Positions 18,243 to 27,899 are shown, numbered from the stretch's first letter. The stretch: 64,000 nt of DNA from Periplaneta americana (GCF_040183065.1 NW_027185566.1:62001-126000); one strand, 5' to 3'. Numbers and translations: made by a program. Notes: generated by a model not told the origin, from the letters alone.

Positions 18243-19915
18243 GCTTATATTTGGAAAATCAATCTCAGAAAAAAGGAGGTTTTTCTGATACTTTAATGAT
18301 GACATTGATCTTTTTTGGGGTTTTTTATCTCATTTTTATGTTTACCACTAAAGATGATAAAATGGATACAACTTCATCAACTATCAAGGAGACCGTTCCA
18401 TCTGTATCTACAAACGTCAAGGAAAAACAACCTGTTACAGTTAAAGACGAAGAGATTGTATGGGAAACGGATCGCTATTTTATGGTTTTTTCTTCTCGGT
18501 TTGCAACTCTTAAAAAAATTCAATTAAAAGATTTTAAAGACGGAAACAATGAATTTTTTAATCTTACACCTCAACTGCAAGATTCAGAAAAACTTCCTCT
18601 GGGTTATCAACTAACAAATTATAATTTTGACCGTGGATATCAATACAAAAAACTGGAAAATGCGATATCTTTTACTCAAACAGAGAATGGACTCACTCTA
18701 GAAAAAAAATATCTTTTTTCCCAAGATCGCTTTTCTATCCAGTTACAAATTAAACTCACTAATAAAAGTGGAAAAGAAATTACAACGGATGCATTTCTTG
18801 GTTGGGGGCAGGGTTTAGGTCCATTTGTAGCCAAAGAAGATAGGGTACAATATGATACAGTGATTACCCAAGCTTACTATGATCGTTTAACTTCTCAAGA
18901 AAGAACTATTACTAAAGGAGCTCTATCTGAAGTAGCTACCGCAGAATGGGTGGCGATAGATAACAGGTATTTTTTAATGGCCATTATGCCGGAACAACAG
19001 GGACAATCTTTAGTTAACCTAAATACGGGTTCAGATGTGGATCCTTTTAGTCAGTTTGTTCAGTTGGGAAATCGTTTAACGCTGGAAAATAATAAAACAT
19101 TGGAACAAAATTTTACTGTTTTTGTTGGACCTAAAAAGAAAGAATTATTGCAAAGTTTTCACAAAAATTTGGAAAGGGTTTCCGAGAGAGGTTGGTTCTT
19201 TTTCCCATTATTAGGTTCTTTTTTGATATGGGTGGTAACTTTAATACAAGGAGTCGTAGGTAATTATGGTGTAGCTATTATTCTTTTTGCTATTCTACTG
19301 AGATTGGTTTTTCATCCCCTCAACATGCAAAGTATGATAGCAACGGCGAGACAGGGGGAACTTCAAGTAAAAATTCAGGCTATTAAAGAAAAATATCCTG
19401 ATAAACAAACCCAAAATATTAAAGTTATGGAGCTTTATAAGACGGAGCAGATCAGTCTTTTAAAGGGATGTTTACCTTTACTCATTCAGATTCCATTTTT
19501 CATTACTTTTTACCAAGAATTGCCACATCTTATTGATCTTGCACAGTCCCATTTTTTATGGATTAAGGATTTGTCATCTCCAGATACTGTATACCATATA
19601 CAGGCATTTAAAAATCTGCCTGTATTGCCTTATCGTATCAATTTATTACCCATTATTATTACTATCGCTACCCTTTTCCAAATGATACTGACCTCTAAGA
19701 ATCAGGCGGCTAATTCTCAGGCTAAAATTATGATGTACACTATGCCAATTATTTTCTTGTTTATTTTATGGAACGCTCCTGCAGCACTTAATTTATATTG
19801 GTTAGCTCAAACTGTTGCAACAATGGGGACACAGGCTTATTTTAATAAAAATAAAGCAAAAATTCTAGAGCGAGAAAAAATGAAAAGAAAAACTAGAAAG
19901 CAAAAAGGGAAGTAG
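18239..19915 (+). CDS. yidC: Membrane protein insertase YidC
   Basis: Inserts and folds inner-membrane proteins alone or with SecYEG. The 558-residue protein has the Gram-negative arrangement: membrane segment 1 near residues 20-38, a large periplasmic beta domain (about 60-310) and the conserved five-segment core with GNYGVAIILFAILLRLVFHP containing the hydrophilic-groove Arg, then LLKGCLPLLIQIPFFITFYQ and LYWLAQTVATMGTQAYF. The basic tail (KMKRKTRKQKGK) suits ribosome contact. Confidence 0.97.
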   Translation: MSLYLENQSQKKGGFSDTLMMTLIFFGVFYLIFMFTTKDDKMDTTSSTIKETVPSVSTNVKEKQPVTVKDEEIVWETDRYFMVFSSRFATLKKIQLKDFKDGNNEFFNLTPQLQDSEKLPLGYQLTNYNFDRGYQYKKLENAISFTQTENGLTLEKKYLFSQDRFSIQLQIKLTNKSGKEITTDAFLGWGQGLGPFVAKEDRVQYDTVITQAYYDRLTSQERTITKGALSEVATAEWVAIDNRYFLMAIMPEQQGQSLVNLNTGSDVDPFSQFVQLGNRLTLENNKTLEQNFTVFVGPKKKELLQSFHKNLERVSERGWFFFPLLGSFLIWVVTLIQGVVGNYGVAIILFAILLRLVFHPLNMQSMIATARQGELQVKIQAIKEKYPDKQTQNIKVMELYKTEQISLLKGCLPLLIQIPFFITFYQELPHLIDLAQSHFLWIKDLSSPDTVYHIQAFKNLPVLPYRINLLPIIITIATLFQMILTSKNQAANSQAKIMMYTMPIIFLFILWNAPAALNLYWLAQTVATMGTQAYFNKNKAKILEREKMKRKTRKQKGK

Positions 19916-19916
19916 A

Positions 19917-20684
19917 ATGTCTCATTATTTTGAATTTACTGGAACCAGTTTAGAAGAGGCTATTGAAACAGCTATACGAGAATTACAGGTGGATCGTAAG
20001 GAATTTAGGTATAAAATTATTGCAGATCCAAATCATAACGAAGAAGAGGTGTTGATTCGTGTATATCTTGGTGGAAATAGCGATAAACCCAAAAGAGATT
20101 TCGTGCCTCATAAAGATAAAAAAAATTTCTATAAAAATCGTGATTTTAACGGAGAAAACGACTCTTCTTACGAAAATTTTTACAGTATGGATAAAGTAGA
20201 AGAACAAGAAGTACAAATTCAGAAAATTTTATTCTTCTTAAAAGAAATTTGCAATTCTTTAGGGATAGAGTTGGAAGGATTTTTTGTGGAAGATAAGGAA
20301 GATGAAGTTTATATTAACTTGAAATGTAGTGAACCTGCTGTACTTATAGGTAAGCAAGGAGCAGTTTTAAATTCTATTCAATTTTTAGTGGGTGCATATA
20401 TACCTAAGGTTCTAAAAGAGATGGGGGAGTTGGACTTTCCTAAAAAGTCTTTTACTCTTGATATTCAAGGGTATAGGAGCAAGCGTTTGAGTATGCTTAA
20501 AGAAGAGGTTTTTCAGGTTGTTCAAAAGGTAAAAAGATCCAAAGAAAGCTTTTTGCTGGAAGGAGAATTTTCTCCAATAGAAAGAAGACAAATACATATT
20601 TATGCCCAGAGTTTATCTGGGATTACCACAGAAAGTCAAGGAACAGGTTTTTTTAAAACCATTTTAATAAAACCTGCCGAATAG
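19917..20684 (+). CDS. jag: KhpB/Jag RNA-binding protein
   Basis: A 255-residue RNA-binding protein. An N-terminal Jag domain (HYFEFTGTSLEEAIETAI) is followed by an acidic/basic linker, a KH domain with the VLIGKQGAVLNSIQFLV loop and a C-terminal R3H domain (SPIERRQIHIYAQSLSG, ending in FKTILIKP). The family lies after yidC in very many bacteria and acts on sRNA/mRNA and cell-wall or division control. The gene starts one base after the yidC stop. Confidence 0.92.
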   Translation: MSHYFEFTGTSLEEAIETAIRELQVDRKEFRYKIIADPNHNEEEVLIRVYLGGNSDKPKRDFVPHKDKKNFYKNRDFNGENDSSYENFYSMDKVEEQEVQIQKILFFLKEICNSLGIELEGFFVEDKEDEVYINLKCSEPAVLIGKQGAVLNSIQFLVGAYIPKVLKEMGELDFPKKSFTLDIQGYRSKRLSMLKEEVFQVVQKVKRSKESFLLEGEFSPIERRQIHIYAQSLSGITTESQGTGFFKTILIKPAE

Positions 20685-20704
20685 TAAGAGATAAAAAGAG
20701 GATA

Positions 20705-21178
20705 ATGGTGCATCCTAATTCTGTAAGACCTAGTAGTGTGGAAGAACTGTCGTTTAAAGATAGAGAAAAAGCACGAAGACTGTGTGTGGAAGCTTTATAT
20801 TTATATCAATATGGAAATCATACGCCTAGTTATATTTTGAAGTTAGAGTGGATGGTGGGGACCAACCTCCCTAAACAAAGTGTATTTGACTATTATGAAT
20901 TTTTGTTTTTGGGATCTATAGCAATCCAGGCAGAGAGCGAAGAATTGATGAAAGAATTTGCCAATAAACATGAACAAGAGTATATTTTTAAAATAGATAG
21001 AGCCATTATTCAATTTGCTATCTTCTCACTTTTATATGAAAAAGATGTTCCAGCTGCCGTTGTTATTGATGAAGCAATTCGGTTGGCAAAAATTTACAGT
21101 GGTATTGAAGCACATAAATTTATTAATGGAGTTTTAGATGGAGTCTATAAAAAAAGCCTATCCGTTGAAAAATCTTAA
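20705..21178 (+). CDS. nusB: Transcription antitermination factor NusB
   Basis: An all-helical RNA-binding protein of 157 residues that with NusE/S10 forms the rRNA antitermination complex. Family features are REKARRLCVEALYLYQYG near residue 21, and DRAIIQFAIFSLLYEKDVPA followed by VVIDEAIRLAKIY and HKFINGVLDGV. A GAGG ribosome site precedes the ATG. The following TPR gene overlaps its last 41 bases. Confidence 0.9.
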   Translation: MVHPNSVRPSSVEELSFKDREKARRLCVEALYLYQYGNHTPSYILKLEWMVGTNLPKQSVFDYYEFLFLGSIAIQAESEELMKEFANKHEQEYIFKIDRAIIQFAIFSLLYEKDVPAAVVIDEAIRLAKIYSGIEAHKFINGVLDGVYKKSLSVEKS

Positions 21179-22937
21179 AAAAAGTGTCCAAAAAGTAGTT
21201 AAAAATCCGTTTATGAAACTTTCTAGAAAACAAAAATTTGTTGGCGTTATTTTTTTTCTTTTGATAATTTTTACAACCAAATTTCTTTTTTCTGAACTCA
21301 CTTTGAGTGAAAAAGTGGAATTTTATCCTACAAATTCTCAGCCCTCTCAGAGTATGCAAAGGATTTATCAATTGTTTGAAAATAAACAATATCTCACATT
21401 AACCTCTTATATTGATCAGCAAATAATGAATGGGGTGACTATGTTAGATCGCCCAGATTTTTTATTTTACCAGGCAGAAAGTTATTTTCAATTGAAGCAA
21501 TATGAAGTTGCAAAAAAAAAATTTGAAACTTTGCACAGAGAATTCCCTCATTTTTGGCAAACCTCTTTGAGATTAGCGGGATTATCCGTTATTATGGGGG
21601 ATCTACGTCCTTTTGTAAAACTGACTACTGATTTACCCGCAAGTGATGAAGGATATTATTGGTGGGGACGATATTACCAAGCATTAGGTGCCTCTACCGA
21701 TGCTATTGAAAACTATTATAAATCCGATATGAATGATCCTCGTGTAAATTTCCAGCTGGGGTCTATTTTTTACCATCAAAAAAAATATGAGACAGCCATT
21801 AGTTTTTTAAAGAAAGCCGAAAATTTGTTAGATTCTAGAGATTTGGATTTGACTCGACTGCTATTTTATAGCTATACGGTACTTAACGATAGACAGAATG
21901 TAATTAAATATAGTAATGCCTTAAAACCTTATATTAACAACAATTTACCTTTAGTGCAAGAGGTGGCGACCAGTCTTTATAACTTGGGTGAATTAGAACA
22001 AGCAAGAAGTATTTACGCAGTTTTAGATACAAGCAAGAAACTTACTCCACAAGTTGCTTCTATTTTAACCGAACTAAGTTATGAACTCAAAGACTATCCT
22101 AGTGTCATTCGCTATGCACAATATACCAAAATGGAAGAGCCTATAGCTCTTCATTTTATTGAAGCTAGTTACTATCTAAAGCATTATAACCAAGTAATAC
22201 ATCATGTTCAAGGGTACCTTGAGGATCAAAAATTTCATCTTTCAGATTCAGATAAAGTTAAGCTTTTAGAAATACAAGCCAATAGTTATGAGTTCAATTC
22301 AAATCTGAGAAATGCGGTGGTCACTAGGGAAACAATAGAAAATATGGATGCTTCTACGAATAACGAGCTTAAATTGATAGAACTCTATAGACGTATGGGG
22401 TCTCGTTCTAAAATTTTTTCACTACTAGACTATATGTATACCAAAAAACCTGAAAATCTTCCTACTATTGTAGAAATACTGATGTCTTTATCTGAATTTA
22501 AAAAAGCCCAAAATTACTTAACCAATGCACTATCTAGAGATTCCTCTAATGTTCAACTTTTATTTTCTCAATCTAAGCTTTATTTACAACAGAAAAACTG
22601 GCAGTTACTTAGAACTACACTGCATTCATTAGTGCAGCAGCCTATACAAGATCCTACCATAGAGTACCAAGCCAATTATGCACTCGGTAGTTTGTATATT
22701 CAAAGTCAAAATTATCTAGATGCTCAAATATTTATGGAAAAGGCAAAATCTTTAGACAATACAAGACAGGTAAATATCAAGCTGTTACTGATTTATTACT
22801 TGGAGAAAGATTATGACTTGGCTTTTAAAGAGCTGAAGCAAATTAAGGAAGATGTTCTTTTTATGAAAGAGCTCACCGATGAAGAGCAACGAATTATGAA
22901 CCAAATAGAACAATATCTAAAATCTGCGGGGTATTAA
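21138..22937 (+). CDS. Membrane-anchored TPR protein
   Basis: A 599-residue protein with one membrane segment (FVGVIFFLLIIFTTKFLF, about residues 34-51) after a basic cytoplasmic tail, then many tetratricopeptide-like helix pairs. Examples are QAESYFQLKQYEVAKKKFET, FQLGSIFYHQKKYETAISFL and ANYALGSLYIQSQNYLDAQI. It is probably periplasmic and a scaffold; partners are unknown. I accept the ATG at 21138, inside nusB, because GGAG lies 6 bases upstream. Its 3' end overlaps the convergent next gene by 4 bases. Confidence 0.82.
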   Translation: MESIKKAYPLKNLKKSVQKVVKNPFMKLSRKQKFVGVIFFLLIIFTTKFLFSELTLSEKVEFYPTNSQPSQSMQRIYQLFENKQYLTLTSYIDQQIMNGVTMLDRPDFLFYQAESYFQLKQYEVAKKKFETLHREFPHFWQTSLRLAGLSVIMGDLRPFVKLTTDLPASDEGYYWWGRYYQALGASTDAIENYYKSDMNDPRVNFQLGSIFYHQKKYETAISFLKKAENLLDSRDLDLTRLLFYSYTVLNDRQNVIKYSNALKPYINNNLPLVQEVATSLYNLGELEQARSIYAVLDTSKKLTPQVASILTELSYELKDYPSVIRYAQYTKMEEPIALHFIEASYYLKHYNQVIHHVQGYLEDQKFHLSDSDKVKLLEIQANSYEFNSNLRNAVVTRETIENMDASTNNELKLIELYRRMGSRSKIFSLLDYMYTKKPENLPTIVEILMSLSEFKKAQNYLTNALSRDSSNVQLLFSQSKLYLQQKNWQLLRTTLHSLVQQPIQDPTIEYQANYALGSLYIQSQNYLDAQIFMEKAKSLDNTRQVNIKLLLIYYLEKDYDLAFKELKQIKEDVLFMKELTDEEQRIMNQIEQYLKSAGY

Positions 22938-23914
22938 TTTTCTCCTACGATAATAAATTGACTGAAAAAATCAGAGCTAAAAGCCTCCGTAGGTATATTT
23001 TTTGTTATCTCTGGGGTAATCTGCTCGATGAGTTCTCGTAATCGAGAAGCTTCTTGGTTAGAAATAATACGATTATACAAAAGCATCTCTTTTGCTCTTA
23101 GAAAACAAGTATAGGCTTCTTTATTATCTTCTTTTGCTAAAAAGACTTGAGTGAAATAGATTAAGACTTTGATTCGATAGTAATCCGAAGGTTTTATATT
23201 AGAAAATAATTGATAGAGTAAGTTCAGCCTGATAACAGCACTGGGATATTCTTTGGTTTTTAGGTACTGTTTAACCAAGATTGTGGAAATCAGATAGTAG
23301 AATTCCGTACTATGAATGGTATTGGCGGTGTCTAAAGCAACATAAAGATGCTGAAATTTATTCTCATTTTCACCATCCGTTTTTTCTATGAGAGCCAAAG
23401 ATAATTCCTGTAAAAGAGTATCTATGTTGGATTTTTTTTCTTCTGTAATTTGTAAAACTAATTTATCTGGTAAACTATAGGTTTCGGGGAAGTCTCTCTG
23501 TAGGAGTTCTACCAGAACTTGATACCAATCAATTGTTTTTTTCCAAGCTTGTTTTGTTTCTTCAGGAGCTCGCGAAAAATATTTAACTCTGTAATCTAAG
23601 TGGTTTAAAAGCCCTTTGGCAAAGGTATAGTTTTGGTAAACGAGTACTTTGGGAAGAAAGTCTAAGGAAAAACTAATAATGCTACTTTGTTTATCTTCTG
23701 CCATAAAAGCCTGCATTAAAGAACGATAATAATCGAGCATTAAAGGAGCATTTCCAACAAGAGAGGCTGTATTCATTCTTTCCACTAAAAGATTTTCTCT
23801 ATCAGTAAAATCTTGAGGCTGATCTACAATGGACTTAACCCCTTCGGATTCTTCTGCATGGGCAAGGGAAAAAGTTAAAAAAAACAGAATAATGACACTA
23901 TACTGTTTTGGCAT
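22934..23914 (-). CDS. Secreted helical protein of unknown function
   Basis: A 326-residue protein with a typical signal peptide (MPKQYSVIILFFLTFSLAHA, cleavage likely after AHA) and a mostly helical mature part that may be a TPR-like solenoid (for example LIYFTQVFLAKEDNKEAYTC). I recognise no family. I chose the ATG at 23914 because AGGAG lies 7 bases upstream; the GTG at 23920 is too close to it. It faces the TPR gene tail to tail and is divergent from the flagellar cluster. Confidence 0.7.
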   Translation of the reverse strand: MPKQYSVIILFFLTFSLAHAEESEGVKSIVDQPQDFTDRENLLVERMNTASLVGNAPLMLDYYRSLMQAFMAEDKQSSIISFSLDFLPKVLVYQNYTFAKGLLNHLDYRVKYFSRAPEETKQAWKKTIDWYQVLVELLQRDFPETYSLPDKLVLQITEEKKSNIDTLLQELSLALIEKTDGENENKFQHLYVALDTANTIHSTEFYYLISTILVKQYLKTKEYPSAVIRLNLLYQLFSNIKPSDYYRIKVLIYFTQVFLAKEDNKEAYTCFLRAKEMLLYNRIISNQEASRLRELIEQITPEITKNIPTEAFSSDFFSQFIIVGEN

Positions 23915-23973
23915 GAACACACTCCTAATACTATAAAATATAGTTAGAATTTAAAAGGAAATAGAAAAAAAGC

Positions 23974-23979
23974 TTGACA
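23974..23979 (+). promoter_or_regulatory. Possible -35 box upstream of the flagellar cluster
   Basis: A perfect TTGACA lies 55 bases before the fliK-like ATG. The expected -10 position about 17 bases later reads AAACTA, which is poor, and I also see no good sigma-28 site. The promoter assignment is therefore weak. Confidence 0.3.
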
Positions 23980-24034
23980 AAAATCAGAAGCAGTCGAAAC
24001 TAAGAGAAGTTACAAAAAAACAAGGAGCTATAAT

Positions 24035-25588
24035 ATGATTATAGCACAGTATGGACACAGTAATAGTCAATCTATTACAGAAAATGGAGATATTACATCT
24101 CCAGTATTATCTCAGCCTGGTAAGACATCTTCATCGGAATTTGATGTTCTCTTAAGCCAATTAAAGAACATTAATTCTTCGGCAAGTAAACTAGCTGAAA
24201 ACGAAATTTTATCATCAGAAAGTCATAAAGATGTTTCTCTAGAACAAAACTACGCTGATGCTCCTAATGCACAGTCAGATGAAGTAAGAAGAGTAGATGA
24301 ATCTTTTTCTAGTACTACTACAAATGAAGTAAAACATGGAGAAGGATTAAAAGATACAAAAAAACTTGGTAGTGCAGATCTAAAATATATTTCTGAACTC
24401 AATAAAAAAATGAACCAACTTTTGGAAAAAATTAAAAATGCTCATCAATTGTCGGATGGATCTTTACAGGGACTGACTGGAGAACTAAAATCTTTGATGT
24501 TTCAGTTTCAGCAATTTGTGAATCACACTCAAGGGGGCTCCTCATTTTCTTCAGAAACTCGGGATATTTTTAAGTTGAATCCCATGTTAGATAAACTTTT
24601 TCAAGGGATGTTCCGTAAGTTAGAAAGTGCTAAGGACGCACTCAAACAGCTGGGAGTTAAATTTCAACAAACAGCAGCTTCCCTTAAAGGTATTTCTAGT
24701 GGGGTGGAAGCTAATCTTATAGAACTTAAAAAAGTAGACCAAGAACTAGATAAAACGATTGCTTTGTTTAAAGAATTAAAGCAGGTGAATCAGGATGGTA
24801 AAAATATTTTAGAGGGTGAGCATCTACGGGATAAATTTTCTCAAAAAAGTTTTTCAGAACTCACTTTTCATCTAGATCCAAAACAGATCCACAGAAAGGA
24901 TTGGAATAATACTAAACATATTTCTAGTCATATAACCTCTGAAGGTACGACTTTCAATACTTCCACAACATCCAATCATCATTTATCTAATAATTTTTTT
25001 TCTCAAGAAGAAAAAAATTCCCACTCTGATTTTATGAATCAAAATGGAGTTTCAGCGGGTCTTGGGAAAACTTCTTTTCTCACAGAAACGGGAGGTCTTA
25101 AAGATTTTTCTCAGATGTCAGTGCAAGATAAAGTCGCTTTAGGTAAAGAAATTCTAACTCAAATTCAGACAGAAATGAAAGGTTATATAGGGAAAAAACA
25201 GAGTCAATTTAGTATTGCTCTCAAACCAGAAGAATTGGGAGATGTTAAAGTGATTATGGAAATGAAAGATGGTGTTATAAAAACACAAATTGTGGTGGAA
25301 AACGAAGTCATTAAAGATCTTTTAAAACATCGATTTGATGAGATGAAACTGATGTTTCAAGAGAATGGAGTAAATATTTCGGAACTTAACGTAAAAACAC
25401 AGGCAGAACATCAGTTTTATGAACAAAATCAGGGAGAAAAAGTGCAATCCATTTTTAATTCTTACCAACAGTCCACAGAACAAATTAGATTGAATCGGCA
25501 GCTAGAAAATCTACAAAAAACCCATTGGGCGTATGAAAAAACAGTCGACAATTTATCTACTGATAAAGAATTTATTATTACAGTTTAA
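24035..25588 (+). CDS. fliK: FliK-like flagellar hook-length control protein
   Basis: Measures hook length and switches export specificity. The 517-residue protein has a low-complexity, Ser/Lys/Gln-rich N-terminal part typical of the secreted ruler. Its C-terminal Flg_hook domain spans about residues 385-460: QFSIALKPEELGDVKVIMEM, then IVVENEVIKDLLKHRFDEMK and GVNISELNV. The position before flgD and flgE matches many flagellar clusters. AAGGAG precedes the ATG. The end lies 10 bases before the flgD start. Confidence 0.85.
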   Translation: MIIAQYGHSNSQSITENGDITSPVLSQPGKTSSSEFDVLLSQLKNINSSASKLAENEILSSESHKDVSLEQNYADAPNAQSDEVRRVDESFSSTTTNEVKHGEGLKDTKKLGSADLKYISELNKKMNQLLEKIKNAHQLSDGSLQGLTGELKSLMFQFQQFVNHTQGGSSFSSETRDIFKLNPMLDKLFQGMFRKLESAKDALKQLGVKFQQTAASLKGISSGVEANLIELKKVDQELDKTIALFKELKQVNQDGKNILEGEHLRDKFSQKSFSELTFHLDPKQIHRKDWNNTKHISSHITSEGTTFNTSTTSNHHLSNNFFSQEEKNSHSDFMNQNGVSAGLGKTSFLTETGGLKDFSQMSVQDKVALGKEILTQIQTEMKGYIGKKQSQFSIALKPEELGDVKVIMEMKDGVIKTQIVVENEVIKDLLKHRFDEMKLMFQENGVNISELNVKTQAEHQFYEQNQGEKVQSIFNSYQQSTEQIRLNRQLENLQKTHWAYEKTVDNLSTDKEFIITV

Positions 25589-25598
25589 AGGAGAAACT

Positions 25599-26126
25599 AT
25601 GCCAATCATCGACACTTTACCAAAGGGCGGAGGACTCAATATCTTTCAGAGTACTCAGGACAAATTTGCAACTCAAATGAAAGTTGACGGGATGAATGCG
25701 AAGGTTTTAGAAGGAAAAACTAAAAATGCGGAAACACAAAAAATGGAGTTCATGCAAATTTTGATTACTCAGTTGAAAAATCAAAACCCTTTAGAGCCGC
25801 TCAATGATAAGGATTTTATTGCACAGATGGCACAACTCACGGGAGTAGAAAAATTGGAGAAACTCAACGAAGGTATGAATAATCTTTCTTCTATTGCCAA
25901 CAATAACAACCTTTTTAGTCTTATTGGTAAGCGTGTTGCTTATACAGATCAAACAGGACAAGAGTCTTTAGGGACTGTGGACTCCATTGATCTTAAGGAA
26001 GGGAAGGGGTTTCTCTCTGTAGATGGGCGATTGGTCAATTTAAATGATATACATAAAATACAGCCTAATATGATTGTACAAAATTCTATGGAAGCTCAGC
26101 GTCCACAAGATTTGAAAACTTACTAA
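25599..26126 (+). CDS. flgD: Flagellar hook capping protein FlgD
   Basis: Forms the scaffold cap for hook assembly. The 175-residue protein contains the family core FMQILITQLKNQNPLEPLND followed by KDFIAQMAQLTGVEKLEKLN. The C-terminal part carries a short FlgD tudor-like segment (GKRVAYTDQTGQESLGTVDS). I chose the ATG at 25599 (MPIIDTL) with AAGGAG 8 bases upstream, not the longer frame that runs back into fliK. Confidence 0.92.
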   Translation: MPIIDTLPKGGGLNIFQSTQDKFATQMKVDGMNAKVLEGKTKNAETQKMEFMQILITQLKNQNPLEPLNDKDFIAQMAQLTGVEKLEKLNEGMNNLSSIANNNNLFSLIGKRVAYTDQTGQESLGTVDSIDLKEGKGFLSVDGRLVNLNDIHKIQPNMIVQNSMEAQRPQDLKTY

Positions 26127-26160
26127 TTAGAAAAAATAAAAAGAAGAATGGAGGCTTAAT

Positions 26161-27570
26161 ATGTTAAGATCACTATATACAGGAGTTTCAGGGTTAACAA
26201 ATCATCAGGTGAGAATGGATGTTGTTGCTCATAATGTTTCTAATGTGAACACTACTGGTTACAAAAAAGAGCGAGTTGTTTTTCAAGATATGCTTTCTCA
26301 GATGATGTCTGGTGCTGCAAGACCGAATGATGTTCGTGGAGGGATTAACTCTAAACAAGTTGGATTAGGGGTGAATGTGGGCTCCATTGATAAAATTATG
26401 ACTCAAGGAGCTTTACAAACTACGGGTAAAAATACCGATGTAGCAGTTCAAGGCGAAGGTTTTTTTATTGAAAAAACTGGGGATAAAGTCTTTTACACTA
26501 GAGCGGGTAATTTTAATGTGGATGCGGATCAGTTTTTAGTTAATCCAGCAACTGGTATGAAAGTTCAGGGCTGGAGTGCCGAGAGAATGCCAGATGGACG
26601 AGAGGTGATTAATCCTGCTGGACCTGTAGGAGATATTAAAATTCCTGTTGGGAGTAAATCTCCTGCAAGGGCTACTACATCTGTACAGTTTGCATCTAAC
26701 ATAAATTCTACAACTCCTATTGCTGCCGATCCAAATAATCCAACAGATGTGGAGCGCTCCAATAAACTGGTGCACCAAACTGCGATTAATGTCTACGATA
26801 CCCAAGGTGGTGTTCATAGGCTCAATGTGGAGTTAAATCGTGTAGCAAAAAACCAGTGGAGAGCCGTAGTTAATGTGGAAGGTTCTGTTCCAGGTTCTAC
26901 CAGTGTGGATGTTGGAAATCCTACAGAAGGGGCAACTAATGTGTTTATGTTGAACTTTGACAATAATGGAGCTATTGTTTCAGCTGCAGATGCGGGAGCT
27001 GCTGGAGCAGCAGGAGATATAGTGAATCAAGGGATGTTGACAGCTAATTTAAATTTTAACGTAGACGATGGAACTCTAGATGGTGCTGGAAATCCAGTAG
27101 GACAGCAACAAACAATAAGACTAGATTTGGGAACAGTAGGTCAACTGGATGGAATTACCCAGTTTGAATCTGAAACTACGACCAAAGCCTATAAACAAGA
27201 TGGAGTAACTATGGGGTATCTAGAAAGTTTTCAAGTAGATCCTAGTGGAACTCTCTTGGGTGTTTATAGTAATGGCGACAGAAAAGAACTAGCCCAGATA
27301 GCCTTAGCCACTTTTATTAATCCCCAAGGCTTAGAAAAAGCAGGAAATACTAATTTTGTTGAAAGTGCCAACTCTGGTATAGCCAATATTGGAACAGCAG
27401 GGAGTGCTGGGAAAGGAGAAATGGTAGCAGGAGCTTTAGAAATGAGTAATGTAAACTTATCCGACGAATTTACAGATATGATTGTAACCCAAAGAGGATT
27501 CCAGGCAAACTCACGATCTATTACTACATCAGATTCATTACTTCAAGAGATTTTAAGGCTCAAACAATAA
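26161..27570 (+). CDS. flgE: Flagellar hook protein FlgE (cysteine-free)
   Basis: Builds the hook. N-terminal MLRSLYTGVSGLTNHQVRMD and VAHNVSNVNTTGYKKE, and C-terminal DMIVTQRGFQANSRSITTSD are the family D0 signatures. At 469 residues it has a normal spirochaete length. Most spirochaete hooks are crosslinked by lysinoalanine between a Lys and a Cys 13 residues apart (Lys165 and Cys178, followed by Asn, in Treponema denticola). Here the matching region reads IPVGSKSPARATTSVQFASN: Lys166 and Asn180 are present but residue 179 is Ser, and the whole protein has no Cys. The effect on crosslinking is unknown. Confidence 0.96.
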   Translation: MLRSLYTGVSGLTNHQVRMDVVAHNVSNVNTTGYKKERVVFQDMLSQMMSGAARPNDVRGGINSKQVGLGVNVGSIDKIMTQGALQTTGKNTDVAVQGEGFFIEKTGDKVFYTRAGNFNVDADQFLVNPATGMKVQGWSAERMPDGREVINPAGPVGDIKIPVGSKSPARATTSVQFASNINSTTPIAADPNNPTDVERSNKLVHQTAINVYDTQGGVHRLNVELNRVAKNQWRAVVNVEGSVPGSTSVDVGNPTEGATNVFMLNFDNNGAIVSAADAGAAGAAGDIVNQGMLTANLNFNVDDGTLDGAGNPVGQQQTIRLDLGTVGQLDGITQFESETTTKAYKQDGVTMGYLESFQVDPSGTLLGVYSNGDRKELAQIALATFINPQGLEKAGNTNFVESANSGIANIGTAGSAGKGEMVAGALEMSNVNLSDEFTDMIVTQRGFQANSRSITTSDSLLQEILRLKQ

Positions 27571-27580
27571 GATAACTAAA

Positions 27581-27618
27581 CAGAAAAAAATAGGGGGAGA
27601 ATCCTTTATTTTTTTCTG
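27581..27618 (+). terminator. Hairpin between flgE and flbD
   Basis: A perfect 12-base inverted repeat, CAGAAAAAAATA / TATTTTTTTCTG, with an inner G-rich/C-rich extension (GG-CC plus two G-U pairs) around a six-base loop. The T run is part of the right arm. It may be an internal terminator or processing site that lowers transcription of flbD-motAB relative to flgE. Confidence 0.5.
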
Positions 27619-27690
27619 ATAAAAAATATGTATATTTTATAGCATGTACAGTGTTTATTAATATAAAAATGTTGTAAACTTAGGGAAATT

Positions 27691-27888
27691 ATGTTGGAAC
27701 TGACAAAACTAAACGGGAAAAAAATCTTTGTTAACCCCCATCTTATTGAAACAATGGACGATGGTGTAGATACTCGTATTTATTTTGTTTCTGGAAATAC
27801 TCTTTTAGTTAAAGAATCTCAAGAAGAAGTCGTTCAGAAAGTGGTAAAATATCGCCAGGTACTTGGGTCAACAGGTCAAGATATTTAG
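27691..27888 (+). CDS. flbD: FlbD-family flagellar protein
   Basis: A 65-residue protein starting MLELTKLNGKKIFVNPHLIE and continuing TRIYFVSGNTLLVKES, which is the small SwrD/FlbD family found between flgE and motA. In Bacillus subtilis the SwrD homologue raises flagellar torque; in spirochaetes the role is not established. Separated from flgE by 120 bases with a hairpin, and 11 bases from motA. Confidence 0.92.
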   Translation: MLELTKLNGKKIFVNPHLIETMDDGVDTRIYFVSGNTLLVKESQEEVVQKVVKYRQVLGSTGQDI

Positions 27889-27899
27889 GAGGGATAGTA

